Positions 48,009 through 58,718 of a stretch of 64,000 nt of DNA are shown piece after piece. The stretch spans positions 18,503,859-18,567,858 of the forward strand of contig OX328099.1 of the NCBI GenBank assembly GCA_946811185.2. Reading direction: 5' to 3'. Both the position numbers and the translations under genes were made by a program. The notes below the pieces were generated by a model. The model saw only the letters and a list, made by a program, of their open reading frames with translations, was not told the origin of the DNA and did no database searches. Numbering within the stretch: position 1 is the stretch's first letter; each line of letters opens with the position of its first letter. Origin of the DNA: Hippopus hippopus (Eukaryota > Mollusca > Bivalvia > Cardiida > Cardiidae).

Positions 48009-48675
48009 TTATATATTATATTTCCTCTGATTATTTTGTCAACGAATGCCACTTTTAAAACTTAAAAACTTAAAAAAAAAAACTTAAAAAAGTAGTTCCA
48101 GATTTCCGGCAGGAGGAAAATATTCACTGTGACGGGGAAATAATTCCCCCCAGCTTAAATTACGACTTTTCTTTACCCATAACATTTCTAAAAATAGACA
48201 CGTGAAATATAATATATGGTATAAAATCACGATCAGACTGCAAAAAAAAAGTGTTTTTTTTTTCGTATCTTTCCATTACTCAATCCAGCCTTACACATTT
48301 ATTGAAATGACAATTTATGTGAAAAAAAGCCCATTTAGAAGGGACAATTTCTAATCATTGACTCAGGACGGTCGAAGCTTATTTTACGTTCTATCTATGT
48401 ATTTCTATTTACATTCTAACCTAACGGATTGGAATAATGGGTGGATCAGTCAATCTTAAGGATCCATCAAGCTTAATTTAAAGAGTTTATGTAAAAAAGA
48501 AAAGAGGAAAAAAATGAAGAGCGGAAAACCAGTTAACGTTTGGAAAGGAAAAAAACAGAGACGAGACCACAAGGTAGGGCAAATTATTTTTATCCATCCT
48601 TTTCGGAAAAAAAAAAATGCCTAAGAAGCATAGACATCAAAAGAATTAGATTTGAGAATTTTTTCTTCTCCATTG
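48009..48675. other. Spacer, nothing recognised
   Basis: Poly-A runs near 48065-48085 and 48240. A stray ACGATCAGACTGCAAA at 48230 is a family A scrap. Confidence 0.35.
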
Positions 48676-48679
48676 ACAT

Positions 48680-49105
48680 TGGCCCGTATCGGTAAAGCAT
48701 TCTAAATAACATTTAGTCTAAATCTCAAGAATTTTCTAACTTTCAAAGTACCCAAATGGTTTAGCCAATCAGAAGTTGTGATCATTTCTAAATCTAAAAT
48801 AAGACTATATGGCCTACAACACGCGAAAAGGGGCATTTGGACATTTGCGTAAAGCGTCGGCTCGGATCAGCCTGCGCAGTCCGCGCAGGCTGATCCGAGA
48901 CGACACTTTACGATCGTGTGTCGTTTTCCGTTTCACACAAGTCCACCGTAAGACAAAATCTAATATTGACCTAAGTTGCCGTCTCGGATCAGCCTGCGCG
49001 GACAGCGCAGGCTGATCCGAGACGACACTTTACGCAAATGTCCGAAAGCCCTTTTCGCATATTGCAGACCATATAAGAGTTCAGTTTAGGAAAGTTGGTA
49101 AAAAC
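48680..49105. mobile_element. Family E remnant interrupted by family D
   Basis: 48680-48803 has GGCCCGTATCGGTAAAGCAT, GGTTTAGCCAATCAGAAGTT and CTAAATCTAAAATAAGACTA. Family D follows at once, and AGAGTTCAGTTTAGGAAAG after it may be the rest. Confidence 0.5.
48804..49078. mobile_element. Family D MITE, double hairpin, well preserved
   Basis: Ends TATATGGCCTACAACACGCG and GCATATTGCAGACCATATA. Hairpin 1 (about 48850-48914) and hairpin 2 (about 48973-49036) both have TCGGATCAGCCTGCGC arms around a GCAGTCCGC or GGACAGC centre, flanked by TGTCGTCTCGGATC-type stems. Confidence 0.9.
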
Positions 49106-49305
49106 GGACACAGGTATATAAAATACCGTGCTCTCTATCCTAACGTATGCAAAATAGGCAGTTCAATTCAGATCCATTCTGCTTGATTAAATAAACGTAA
49201 TAAAGAATAGAAAATTATTGGGAGTAATAAATTCCGAATCGTCGTGGTCCCTCATTTTACATAGATCATCCTGCACTTCATACCGGCAAACCCTTGAATG
49301 CAAAA
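49106..49305. other. Spacer, nothing recognised
   Basis: No feature seen. Confidence 0.3.
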
Positions 49306-49314
49306 CGCACCTTA

Positions 49315-49500
49315 CGGTACCTTTGTGGACGATGTAGATCAAGAGCGGTATACACAAAACTTGCGGTCTGATCTTTGATCTACACTGTCCGGAGTATTTT
49401 AACATTATGGTTATAAAAAACACAGTCTTGAAATTGAAAATTTCGAGGTTTTTTAGTCACTAAAAATGTAGGTTTCATTTAAGCGCCCTAACGTTAGTGT
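49315..49500 (-). mobile_element. Family A MITE, degenerate
   Basis: GTGGACGATGTAGATCAAGA, GCGGTCTGATCTTTGATCTA, CACTGTCCGGAGTATTTTAA, then ACTAAAAATGTAGGTTTCAT. Confidence 0.65.
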
Positions 49501-49564
49501 TGAGAACGGCCGTCCGACCTTTTGTCCCTAAAATCACCGACTCTTTTAAGTTGATATGTTGCTT

Positions 49565-49803
49565 GAAAAATTGTTTAACTCTTTACTACACGACAAAATT
49601 TTAGCCTTGTCCAAGTTGAAAGCATTTGCAGACAACAAAATAAATGTGACTCAAAACTTGAAACTTGACTTTAGAACAGTAGAAAACATTGTAGGAAAAG
49701 GAGAAAATGCTGGTTCCCAGCATTTTCTCCTTTTCCTACAATGTTTTCAGAAGGCTTCTTCCTCTGGGTCGTAAAAACCAGGGATTGTTTGGTTAAGGGT
49801 TAA
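49565..49803 (+). mobile_element. Family B MITE, complete, TTAA-flanked
   Basis: TTAACTCTTTACTACACGAC at the left and GTTTGGTTAAGGGTTAA at the right. GAAAGCATTTGCAGACAACA and a perfect hairpin around 49687-49745. Confidence 0.9.
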
Positions 49804-49834
49804 GTATTGACCCTGTACCGGCCGTTTATAAGAG

Positions 49835-49940
49835 ACTGTGCATGAAGTTTGTGAAGACTGTAGATCAAGATCAAAGGAGTGCAGTCTGATCTTGCTCTAC
49901 ACTCCTCGCTTTTCCATCAGTGGTTTAGATCATGTTATCC
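49835..49940. mobile_element. Family A variant with GAGGAGTG/GAGTG arms
   Basis: GAAGACTGTAGATCAAGATC, AGTGCAGTCTGATCTTGCTC and TACACTCCTCGCTTTTCCAT. Same arm variant and CTATCAGTGG-like flank as 25664-25780. Confidence 0.6.
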
Positions 49941-50011
49941 CCGATAAAAGGAAAAAAATACCGAACCAAATGTATCTTTCCAAGTCAAATTGGACAATAT
50001 ATGTGTTAACT

Positions 50012-50212
50012 CTAGGACTGCTAAGCGCGACTCCCTGACCCTGAGGACAGTGTAGATCAAGATCAGACTGCACAGAACGTGCAGTCTGATCTTGGATCTA
50101 CACTGTCGGATAAGGAGATATTTTTCTCCAAAAACTAAGCTAAGCATTTTTCTGGTTTTCACTATCGGCACCAAAGTTTCATTTTGCTTTTTTAGCAGGA
50201 TAGGCATTGAAA
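50012..50212 (-). mobile_element. Family A MITE, full length
   Basis: TTAACTCTAGGACTGCTAAG, GGACAGTGTAGATCAAGATC, perfect core, GGATCTACACTGTCGGATAA, GGAGATATTTTTCTCCAAAA and TTTAGCAGGATAGGCATTGA. Confidence 0.85.
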
Positions 50213-50576
50213 CAGTTTTTGCTTGTCTATCCTGAGCCCGTGGCCTTTTCTTTTTCCGTTAGTGTCTGCAAACATTTCTGAAATAGTTCGTCTTCTCACC
50301 TTCGACTTTCTTTTTTATGTGTTTTACTTCCGTATTCTAGAAAAAAAATATATAGGGAGAAAGGGAAAGTGAAGGAAGAAGTCCATGGGAAATAATGGGC
50401 TTTGGTTGATATACGGGTGGCCCTTTGAAAAGGAATTCTTAACATTTGGGTGTGAGTTTGATAAAGCAAATATGACACCTATGATATTTCGATAAATACT
50501 TTTTAACTTCATACATTATAGTGAATTAGCTTCTTTACCTCACCACAATCCTTCTCTCAGGAAGGAGTGATACATA
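50213..50576. other. Spacer, nothing recognised
   Basis: No feature seen. Confidence 0.3.
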
Positions 50577-50579
50577 AAT

Positions 50580-50833
50580 TTGAGCCATGCTCTGTGAAAA
50601 GGGGGCTTAATACATCTGCTAAAAGTATCGACCCAGGTCAGCAAGCGTAGTCCGCGTGACCTAACATCGGCAAAAACTTTTTGCTATTGGTCAATTTTCT
50701 GCATGTTTAAAGGACCATTCTATCTCATGATTCAGTCGGTTGTCAGACAAAATGGATTATATGGATCCATAATTATGTGATTAATTGCTTGGTATAATGC
50801 ATTAGACCCTCTTTTGCTAGAACGTGGCTCATT
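50580..50833 (+). mobile_element. Family C MITE, degenerate core
   Basis: TGAGCCATGCTCTGTGAAAA, TACATCTGCTAAAAGTATCG, GTCAGCAAGCGTAGTCCGCG, TTTTGCTATTGGTCAATTTT and TTTTGCTAGAACGTGGCTCA. Confidence 0.82.
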
Positions 50834-51120
50834 TATATTGTGCCTTGATAAAAGCAATGTATCAATTTGCCACACTATTTTCAACCATGGTTCGCTGCAA
50901 TACGCAAAAAGGCGTCGGTGTGAGACGCATGTAATAAACGTTTTGAAATTCAGTCTGCTATAAACATTACGACCAAACCTTATAGGTAACATATTACAAC
51001 TGCAACTCTAAATACATCGAACAGTCATAAAAACTTGAGGATTTTAATGCCAAGCACATTGTTTCGTCTTTAGTTTCCTTTCTCTGCTAACTATGAAGTA
51101 ATCTACATCTTATTCGTTTC
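50834..51120. other. Spacer, nothing recognised
   Basis: No feature seen. Confidence 0.3.
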
Positions 51121-51122
51121 TG

Positions 51123-51353
51123 TTAACACTTTTCTAACGGACAAAAATATTAGACTTGTCCAAATTGAAAGCAATTGCAGACGGCGAAATAAATGTGACC
51201 CGAACTTTGACATTTGGCTCGAACATGGTACAAAACATTGTGAAAAAAGGAGAAAATTCTGGTTACCAGCATTTTCTCCTTTATTCACAGTATTTTCAAA
51301 AGTCCTCTTTGTCAGGGGCGTGAAAAAGCGGGAGTGTCTGGTAAAGGGTTAAG
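51123..51353 (+). mobile_element. Family B MITE, complete, TTAA-flanked
   Basis: TTAACACTTTTCTAACGGAC and GTCTGGTAAAGGGTTAA ends. AAAGCAATTGCAGACGGCGA and hairpin around 51236-51292. Confidence 0.88.
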
Positions 51354-51517
51354 TAAAGCTTGTTTTACATGTTCCTTCATTGACTATTTAGCAAGGAGAG
51401 TTGTAGTCTGATCTAAATCGGCTCTCATCGACACATTTTTTTTTATCTTAGCTTATTTATTCTGATTAAAGATCAAAAAGCCGATCCCAAAGTATGTATA
51501 CACATAGCTCATTATCT

Positions 51518-51907
51518 TAAAGGCACAGTAGCGGCCATATATAGACAATACCGATGTTAAAAATGCATTTAGATTTAATTTATACCAATTAAAACTAAAT
51601 AATATGCAAATTATTGTGATGATGACAATCTGTGATTGTACGGTAGGTCCAAGTATTGGTCGCTGGCAAAAAAAAATTAATTTTCAAAAACTAAAACTAG
51701 GTTAAAAGTTACCAGGTCGCTCTATCTTTTGTTTACTTTTACCTTATTTGAAAAATTAATATTTCTGCAGGCGACTCACACTTTGACAGACCACATAATA
51801 ACAGATTGTCATCTTCACAATATTTTCCATACTTTTAAAAGGTATTATTATTTAAATTTGAATACATTTTAACACCTACTTTGTTTTTTCTTATGTCGCT
51901 GTTTGGC
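51518..51907. mobile_element. Family F MITE
   Basis: TTAAAGGCACAGTAGCGGCC, ATGCATTTAGATTTAATTTA, ACCAGGTCGCTCTATCTTTT and ACATTTTAACACCTACTTTG. Confidence 0.78.
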
Positions 51908-51924
51908 GTCTGACTCACTAGTAT

Positions 51925-52005
51925 TAACTGTACTCTGTGCAGTCTAATATTGATCTGCACTGTCTTCAATAGCTTATTAAGTCACCTTTAGCAAAGGAAA
52001 GTTAA
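51925..52005. mobile_element. Family A remnant
   Basis: TCTGTGCAGTCTAATATTGA then TCTGCACTGTCTTCAATAGC and TTTAGCAAAGGAAAGTTAA. Confidence 0.5.
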
Positions 52006-52079
52006 CAGAGCACGTAAAAAGAGAATGTTTGTGTTTTCAAACCTTTACTTTCATTTTGAAAAGCCCAAACAGGTTCGCT

Positions 52080-52435
52080 TTGCAGAGATCATAAAGAAAG
52101 CATTGAAGTAAACACTTTTCTCCTTTTGTCACTATGTGTTTTAGAGTCGCCTGGTTTCAGGACCGTGTTAAATGTACCAATAAGAAGGAAGCATTTTAAT
52201 GTATCTGCAACCGATGCAATGAATGGAGTTTTATTGTCTAATTTTGTTCCAGACGATTTGCATTTCTTTATACGCTTAACAAGCATAATGTCACGACCAG
52301 CTGTGTATTTATTACAGCCGTGGGAAACCTGCACGACCCACAGTGTGTTGAAGCGAATGTGCAATAACCAGTTAATACAAGGCAGTGGTATTTTAGATTT
52401 GACCACATTGAAAACACCTCCAGACATCCAATTAC
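52080..52435. other. Unrecognised stretch with overlapping frames on both strands
   Basis: Frames of about 110 codons occur on each strand (52126-52458 plus, 52089-52427 minus), neither with a recognisable domain. Flanked by family B-like pieces (CTTTTCTCCTTTTGTCACTA at 52110; hairpin at 52455). I do not call a gene. Confidence 0.25.
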
Positions 52436-52439
52436 ATCA

Positions 52440-52567
52440 CAAGAACATAATATCGTGAAGAAAGGCGAAAATGCTGCTTACTAGCATTTTCGCTTTTACT
52501 CATAATTTTTAGCAAAGCCATCTTCTTGAGGGTCGTCAAAACATGGATTGTTCGATAAAGGGTTAAT
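52440..52567 (+). mobile_element. Family B MITE, right half
   Basis: GAAGAAAGGCGAAAATGCTG / CTAGCATTTTCGCTTTTACT hairpin, CCATCTTCTTGAGGGTCGTC and TTCGATAAAGGGTTAA. Confidence 0.75.
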
Positions 52568-52724
52568 CAAGTGGCCTTAATCACCGTCCATTTTTAACAT
52601 TTTCAGTGAAAGTCTCAAGAGTTTTCTAAATTTATTTCAAAGTAATCAGTTATGGATTACGTATTCTACGCCCTTACCACTTAGCCTTGCATGAACCCGA
52701 TTCTTTTGCTAGTTAGTATTTTTT

Positions 52725-52778
52725 CGGCGTAGCTGAATGATCTCACTTTTGACCTACTTTAAGTACTAGGAGGAAATG
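52725..52778 (+). repeat. Dispersed repeat I, copy 3
   Basis: TTCGGCGTAGCTGAATGATC then ACTTTTGACCTACTTTAAGT. Confidence 0.65.
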
Positions 52779-53835
52779 AATTATTACTCATTTTGTGATT
52801 GGCCAAATGTATGTAAACTACGCAAAAAAATAAAGATAACAGTAGAAATTTTCCGACGTTGGATAAAAGTGTTTATGACTAAAAAATTACGTAATGATCA
52901 CATTTACCTATGTAAAGTTGTACTTTTTGGCCATGCAGATGTTAAACTCTAGCTAAACATCCATAATCTAAATCATATGGATAAACTAACAGCAATGAGT
53001 ATTGGCGAGTTTTCTACTTTGTTTAGTGTAAGAGATTTGGTACCCGTTTTTCCTCGCGTAAAACCGAATGTGAACTGCGACGGCAGGCTACCGCTCTATT
53101 GTCCTACACGAAAACAGGTTGTAAAACAACTTATTTCGTTTCTTGTCATAATGAAAAAAGTTATGTCTTGAATTTGGTGATTTAAATCGCAACGTGAATA
53201 ACTATGCCTACCTGGGGGAACAATCGGTTTTATTGCGTTCTTAGCGAAGAAACTGGATTTATATTAAATTACTCTTAGTAAAAGTAGGTGGGTGTGGTCA
53301 AGCATTGAGAGGGGTGATGAAACCCCGCCTTCTGATAGCGACAAATCGTCGATGTTTGAAAGTGCTTCATTTCTGTACAAAAAGATGCAAATCAACTTTG
53401 TTTTCTTTTTAAAGATTTCATCGTACGTTCTAAACACACCTTTATTTAAACATGACTCATTAATGCTAAACAGAACAAACGTTATATTCCAAAACATTGC
53501 AGAATGTCGACACTCATTTTACGTTAAACATGAGAATTAATTTATTACTCAGTAACGCTCATTACGAGAGCTTCCTCATTCTTAAGTCTTACTCAAAATT
53601 CTGCTTTCAACCATATGAAAATCAATTTAAAAGACGCTACTTTCAGAACTGTTTTCATCATTTCTCTTCATATTATACTACAAACCAATTTAAATGATTC
53701 ATATCCCAGTGCCTATTACGCCGTCTATCGTTTTTAAAAGATATTTCTTGTCTCTAATACGTGTAATCAGTGTATACGAGTTTCGAGAAAGATCTGCAGA
53801 AACTTTTGTATATGTGTAAACGCGAAGTTTGTGTA
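52779..53835. other. Unique-looking spacer
   Basis: About 1 kb with no recognised repeat or gene; frames of 60-80 codons only. Confidence 0.35.
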
Positions 53836-53839
53836 TTTC

Positions 53840-54102
53840 AGTTATGCTCTGTGAAATGGAAGTTAAATGCATCTACAAAAAGTATCAAACCCGGTCGGCA
53901 TTCGCAGTCTGCGCAGGTTGACCTATTTCGAAGCTTTTCCCTATTCGTGAATGGGTCAATTTTCTGTATGTCAAGGGACCATTCTACCTAATGCTATCGC
54001 GAGGTTCACCAAGTGTTTGTGTAAAAAGGTTCTATCTGTGCGACATCTTGATTGACATACAAAGATGCAGCATGCCTCCTTTTCACAGTGCATTGCCCAT
54101 TT
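53840..54102 (+). mobile_element. Family C MITE, degenerate
   Basis: TTATGCTCTGTGAAATGGAA, TGCATCTACAAAAAGTATCA, GCATTCGCAGTCTGCGCAGG, GTCAATTTTCTGTATGTCAA and CCTCCTTTTCACAGTGCATT. Confidence 0.68.
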
Positions 54103-54335
54103 ATAGTGTCATTTAGAAATTCCATAAATTTGAATGATTTCCGTAGAAACAATAATGTCGTGACCAATCAGAACTGTAGCTACTTCCTTTCTTGGGGATA
54201 TCTTGATTTTTGAAGTTCATTATTTGACAAGATTTTGTATATTACAATGGGAAACCTCATTTCTAATTATAACCTCATGGCCTATGCAAAGGGCCGTTAA
54301 TCAAAAACTGAATATTAGTAGTTTCTTAATCGATT
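54103..54335. other. Spacer, nothing recognised
   Basis: No feature seen. Confidence 0.3.
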
Positions 54336-54337
54336 GA

Positions 54338-54555
54338 GTAACCCTTAGACTGCTAAGCGCGACTCGCTGACCTTTTGCGGACGGTGTAGATCAAGATCAG
54401 ACTGCACAGAAGGTGCAGTCTGATCTTGGATCTACACTGTCCGATAAGGAGATATTTTCCTCCAAAAAAAAAAATAAGTTTCAACTATCATTATTTGGGT
54501 TTTACGATTGGGCTGACAGTTTCATTTGACTTATTTAGCAGGTTAAGGGTTAATA
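54338..54555 (-). mobile_element. Family A MITE, full length
   Basis: GTAACCCTTAGACTGCTAAG, GCGACTCGCTGACCTTTTGC, perfect core with GAAGGT loop variant, TAAGGAGATATTTTCCTCCA, TTATTTAGCAGGTTAAGGGT then TAA. Confidence 0.88.
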
Positions 54556-54639
54556 TTAGATAAGATAATTGAAATTCATGACAATATCAGTCTTGCTCTG
54601 TTTATTCGTATCAGTTATCTTTATATATTTTCTCTTTTT

Positions 54640-54663
54640 GTGTGTGTGTGTGTGTGTGTGTGT
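54640..54663. repeat. (TG)n microsatellite
   Basis: About 12 TG units. Confidence 0.96.
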
Positions 54664-55320
54664 ATGATTCTTATGTTTGCCAGGTCCATCTTCGTCTGCC
54701 AGTACGCAGAATTGCCATTGGGAGGTTTCTTATAGTTTCGATCAGTATACTGTACGAAACAGACTGCAATAAGACTGCTTGGATTAGTTCCCTTCGAGTC
54801 TAGATCTTGCAGGTTATTTTGACAGGGGTATGTAAGGGAAATTCATGTCTGAAAGACATTGTTTCTATGACTGATTTTTCCCTATTAAGGCAATTATTTC
54901 ACAATACTGTATACAGCATAGTACAGTGACTTATTTAATACGGAGACTTAGAAATTTGTATTATATTTTCTCTTTTAGTAGACTTAGAAACTCACGAGTA
55001 TACATATCTTGTGTTTATGCCGTTATACAGGATGCATCAGAAGTCGCGCATAATCCTGGTTTGAAAGAACAAAAGAAGAAACTACTGATACTTATCATCT
55101 ACCTGATGACAGTCAAAGAGTGCTAAAATTCAAAGGGTGATAAAAGAAGAAGACCTAGGCTTAACTTGTCGGCAATGCGGACTGGAAAATATCCGTTTAG
55201 AGCAGTCTATTCAGCTACATAATTCCTTAAACTATCTAATAAAATAACGGATATACATTGTCTATGAAATCGGTTTTCCCACTAAACAGTCAACAAAAGC
55301 CACTGAAGTTCTATTTGACA
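54664..55320. other. Spacer, nothing recognised
   Basis: About 650 bases without a recognised gene or repeat. Confidence 0.35.
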
Positions 55321-55327
55321 GCCTTCC

Positions 55328-55522
55328 GTTAACTCTTTAGCAGAAGACAAAATTTTAGACTTGTCCAAATTCAAAAGCATTTGCAGAAGACAAATGCGGC
55401 TCAAATGATCGGATTCGTCTTTGAAATGGTAGAAATGCTGGTTACCAGCAATTTCTCCTTATTCTACAAATTCGTCTTTCTCGGGTCGTAAAAACAGGAA
55501 ATCGTTTAATAAAGGCTTTAAC
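55328..55522 (+). mobile_element. Family B MITE, shortened hairpin
   Basis: TTAACTCTTTAGCAGAAGAC, TTAGACTTGTCCAAATTCAA, GCATTTGCAGAAGACAAATG, GTAGAAATGCTGGTTACCAG and TCGTTTAATAAAGGCTTTAA. Most of the first hairpin arm is deleted. Confidence 0.8.
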
Positions 55523-56214
55523 TATGGTAGGGTTTTAAAACAGCGTAATAGGATAAAAGATAAAAATGTAATAGAATCACCAAAAGAATAAAAATTTCAA
55601 GTGCTTTATTATGATGAAAACTTTAAAAGAGACATACAAGTTAAAGCTTTGATAATGACCCGCATCATCATAAAGTTTCGAGCCCCGCCTTTTATTTTTA
55701 ATAACTAGTTTGGCATTAGTACCAATTAAAAAATTCTTGGCTTTGAAAAAAAAAGTGTTGTAACAATAGGAGACTACGACACGTGTGCTAGACAAAAATG
55801 TTGTCAAAATGGCACTCGACATCAAAGGATCAAACCGGTTTGTTACCTTGTACAGTTAAACGTACAAATTGTGTCACTTGTATTTAAAAAAAATCTAGAT
55901 GAACAACACAGGACAGGTATTATGAATTTCAGAATTATTGTACATCTATGTTCAGGTATGCAGTTTGTTTAAAAGATTTATCAACGTTTTACTTTAAATA
56001 TTTCTACCAAAGACCGTTCTGTTCAACCTATAACAAGTGACACACTAACCTATACGACATTATAGCTATATTTTCGGGCCATTTTCTGATGTATGCTTGA
56101 CTGAAACTGACCATTGTGGAACTCGTATATATACAATAAGTACTAGTGAAAGATGAAAACAATGCAATGATATACATCTATCTACAACACAAAAGCTAAA
56201 TATAGAGATAGAGG
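55523..56214. other. Spacer, nothing recognised
   Basis: About 690 bases, A+T-rich; no gene recognised. Confidence 0.35.
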
Positions 56215-56369
56215 ATATTTGTTTTTTTCGGTGAAAGATCGAAATTTATTTCATCGAGTGAATACCATCGGTAATATTTTCACGAGTGGCTGCGCCACTC
56301 GTGAAAATATTACCGATGGTATTCACTCGATGAAATAAATTTCGATCTTTCACCGAAAAAAACAAATAT
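56215..56369. repeat. Perfect 76-bp-arm palindrome (family H)
   Basis: Arms 56215-56290 and 56294-56369 are exact inverted copies around a TGC loop. They start ATATTTGTTTTTTTCGGTGA and meet at ACGAGTGGC/GCCACTCGT. Shares TTTATTTCATC and CGAGTG motifs with 47851-48008. Confidence 0.95.
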
Positions 56370-56371
56370 TC

Positions 56372-56668
56372 TATTTATTTCATGCTTTTAACCCTTTCTG
56401 GGAGGAGCTTTATCAAAATCCAGTACAGTTCTTTTCCGTTATTCCCCGTGGCGTGCCCCTCCCGCATAGCAACACATTACAATATTACGTCAAGCGCGAG
56501 AAATGTAAGGTAAATTACGTCATATTTCCATCTGGTTGTGAGGCACGCGCAATTTACCTAGGCAACAAGAACATGAAAATCGGTATTTTCACTGGTCGTA
56601 CCCGTGTAATATCGAAAAATATTTTCACTGCTATTTCTCGATATCTACCGGAAAGCATGAAATAAATA
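56372..56668. mobile_element. Small element with inverted ends next to the palindrome
   Basis: Ends TATTTATTTCATGCTTT and GAAAGCATGAAATAAATA are inverted copies. The inside has TAATATTTTC/GAAAATATT-like pieces but no gene. Confidence 0.7.
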
Positions 56669-56849
56669 TCTGTATCACATTGGTACATAATACTAGTGAA
56701 AGCAACACAGCAACCTTCCACTTCAAAAATGGCAGAGATGATAACATTACTACCGATTTCTTCATTGCATGGCTGTTGCCTCATTGCGATTCTACGGTCT
56801 GCCTGGCCACATTGTCCACGTAATTCATCTGCTTATGTTTAATTCGGAA

Positions 56850-57010
56850 TGGTTTGCTTCGGCGACCAGAGCACATATCCATGCTTTCCTACAGTTGCTT
56901 CTACCAATACTTCGCATAATATTCTTCCTACGCCACTGTCCGCTTTCATACTCAAACATCGTCGAAAAATGATCAACGGTGAGAGCAGAACGTATCCTGT
57001 CGCATATCAG
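56850..57010 (-). mobile_element. SINE type 1 body fragment
   Basis: CCATGCTTTCCTACAGTTGC, ATAATATTCTTCCTACGCCA, CGTCGAAAAATGATCAACGG and TGAGAGCAGAACGTATCCTG in the order of the SINE body, no tRNA head. Confidence 0.7.
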
Positions 57011-57085
57011 AAGGGACTCGTACAATTATTTGAATTTCACTAAAAATAAAGCTGATTGCAATAGGGCTGATTTACAAAGAGGATA

Positions 57086-57408
57086 GGGTCTCCATAGCTC
57101 AGAGTTGCCGAGCCCGGAACGCTCATTCAGTAACATACAAGGCCACTTGAAATCAAGGGGTCCCTTGTTCGATTCCCTCAGCTCGGATAAATTCTTTCAA
57201 AGAATTGTTGATAGCCATTGTGACACGGTTCATTCATCTCGTTTCACTAAATATTGTTTCAACGATGTTTGTATGGGAAAGTAGCCAGTGGCTTTGAAAG
57301 AATGTTACAAGTACTAGGTACTAGTAAAATAACTCCAGAAAAGATTTGATACGTGCACTTCCAAGCGCCATATAACAAAAATGATACTGAAAACGGCGTC
57401 AAATATAA
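57086..57408 (+). mobile_element. SINE type 1 relative with altered head
   Basis: GGGTCTCCATAGCTCAGAGT (A-box-like), TTGTTCGATTCCCTCAGCTC (B box), GAATTGTTGATAGCCATTGT, TATGGGAAAGTAGCCAGTGG and tail AAAACGGCGTCAAATATAAG. Confidence 0.75.
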
Positions 57409-57427
57409 GCAAAAAAAAAGGCTTAAT

Positions 57428-57605
57428 GAAAAGCTGTTTGCAATGCAATCAGAATTTCCAGGTTCGATCCCTACTGCCGGCACATTTGGAGAACCCTGAA
57501 TGAGGCTCAATAGAGTCCTTTACAGTACCGATGAAAACCATGAAAACACGTAAAAGGTGACTTGTCGCCGTGATACGAATGCTATAATGCTGAAACCACA
57601 GAAAA
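57428..57605 (+). mobile_element. tRNA-related SINE-like sequence
   Basis: CAGGTTCGATCCCTACTGCC is a B-box-like block. GTCGCCGTGATACGAATGCT then ATAATGCTGAAACC resembles the SINE 3' region. The A box is worn. Confidence 0.5.
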
Positions 57606-57642
57606 TACCCAAAACAGACAACAGAAGCACATAGAAATACAA

Positions 57643-57915
57643 TTGAGCGATGCTCTGGCACAGAGGGGTTTAATGCATTGCATTTCCGTGATGCATTATA
57701 CCAAGCATGTCGTCACATCATTATGGATCCATAAAACCCATTTTGTCCAACACCCGACTGAATCCTGATGTAGAATGGTTCTTGGACAAGCAGAAAATTT
57801 ACCAAAAGTAAAAAGTTTCGACCCAGTTCAGCCTGCGCGGACTGCGCAGGCTGACGTGGGTCGATACTTTTTGCATATGTAGTAAACCCCCTTTCACAGA
57901 TTGGGCTCCAATACA
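57643..57915 (+). mobile_element. Family C MITE, well preserved
   Basis: TGAGCGATGCTCTGGCACAG, TTTCCGTGATGCATTATACC, AACACCCGACTGAATCCTGA, central CAGCCTGCGCGGACTGCGCA, GTGGGTCGATACTTTTTGCA and CCCTTTCACAGATTGGGCTC. AATACAAT occurs directly outside both ends, a possible 8-bp duplication. Confidence 0.85.
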
Positions 57916-58077
57916 ATGTAGATATAAAAGTGCACGTGACACCGTAATGGTTCATTGACAGTTATGCTGTAGTTACGATACTTGTATATTCGTTGGGTTC
58001 TATGGGCATCTCTTTACGTGCAATACCTAGAAAAAAATCAATCAAACCTCATTATTAATTATTCAACATTAACTCTT

Positions 58078-58185
58078 ATGTGCTAAGGACAAGCTGAATC
58101 GTTTCTGCGAACAGCGTAGATTTAGATCAAACTGCACAGAACGTGTGGTCTGATCTTGAATTTACGCTGTAGATTGTTTGGGGCT
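58078..58185 (-). mobile_element. Family A MITE, degenerate
   Basis: CTGCGAACAGCGTAGATTTA, ATCAAACTGCACAGAACGTG, TGGTCTGATCTTGAATTTAC and GCTGTAGATTG. Confidence 0.6.
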
Positions 58186-58415
58186 AGGCATTAACATCTG
58201 TCGGCAGCCCTGTTGTATATACGAGCGTATGTCTGTATAAATATGTGTTTACTTTGAGGCCGGAACCAAATATTAGCCAAACTATGTATATCAATAATAA
58301 AATAGTTGGTTAGTTTCTTTTTTTTTTATAAATGTTTTCATCAATACATCCGAAATCATAAGTACATGTATTACTTCCGGGTTTGGTGCTGACTTCAGGT
58401 AAGTTGACAGGACTA
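58186..58415. other. Spacer, nothing recognised
   Basis: No feature seen. Confidence 0.3.
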
Positions 58416-58416
58416 C

Positions 58417-58718
58417 GCCGAGCCCCGGTAGTTCAGTCGGTAGCGTACAGAATTTGTAGACAGGGGGTATCTGGTTCGATCCCCGGCTCGGTCAATTTCT
58501 TTCCGAGGATTGATGATAGTCATTGTGACAGAATTCATTCCTCTCTCACCGCTGACCATTGTTTCGACAATGATAATCTGGAAAGCAGCCAGTGGCTTGG
58601 AAAAAATATAGTGCGGAGTACTAGTAAAAGAAACTCCAGGAAAGCATGAATAGGTGCACTGGCCGCCGCGGTATAACTGAAATAATGTTGAAAACGGTGT
58701 TAAAGACCATACAATCAA
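58417..58718 (+). mobile_element. SINE type 1, full length (reference copy)
   Basis: tRNA-like head with A box CGGTAGTTCAGTCGGTAGCG and B box GGTTCGATCCCCGGCTCGG, body TTTCTTTCCGAGGATTGATG, CATTGTTTCGACAATGATAA, AGCAGCCAGTGGCTTGGAAA, CGCGGTATAACTGAAATAAT and tail AACGGTGTTAAAGACCATAC. Confidence 0.9.

Noticed and set aside
52089..52458. Possible gene with about 110-codon frames on both strands
   Set aside because: Opposite-strand frames of equal length, no domain, bordered by family B pieces; not enough to call coding.
58417..58500. Possible functional tRNA gene
   Set aside because: A and B boxes are present, but the sequence continues into the SINE body and occurs in several copies.
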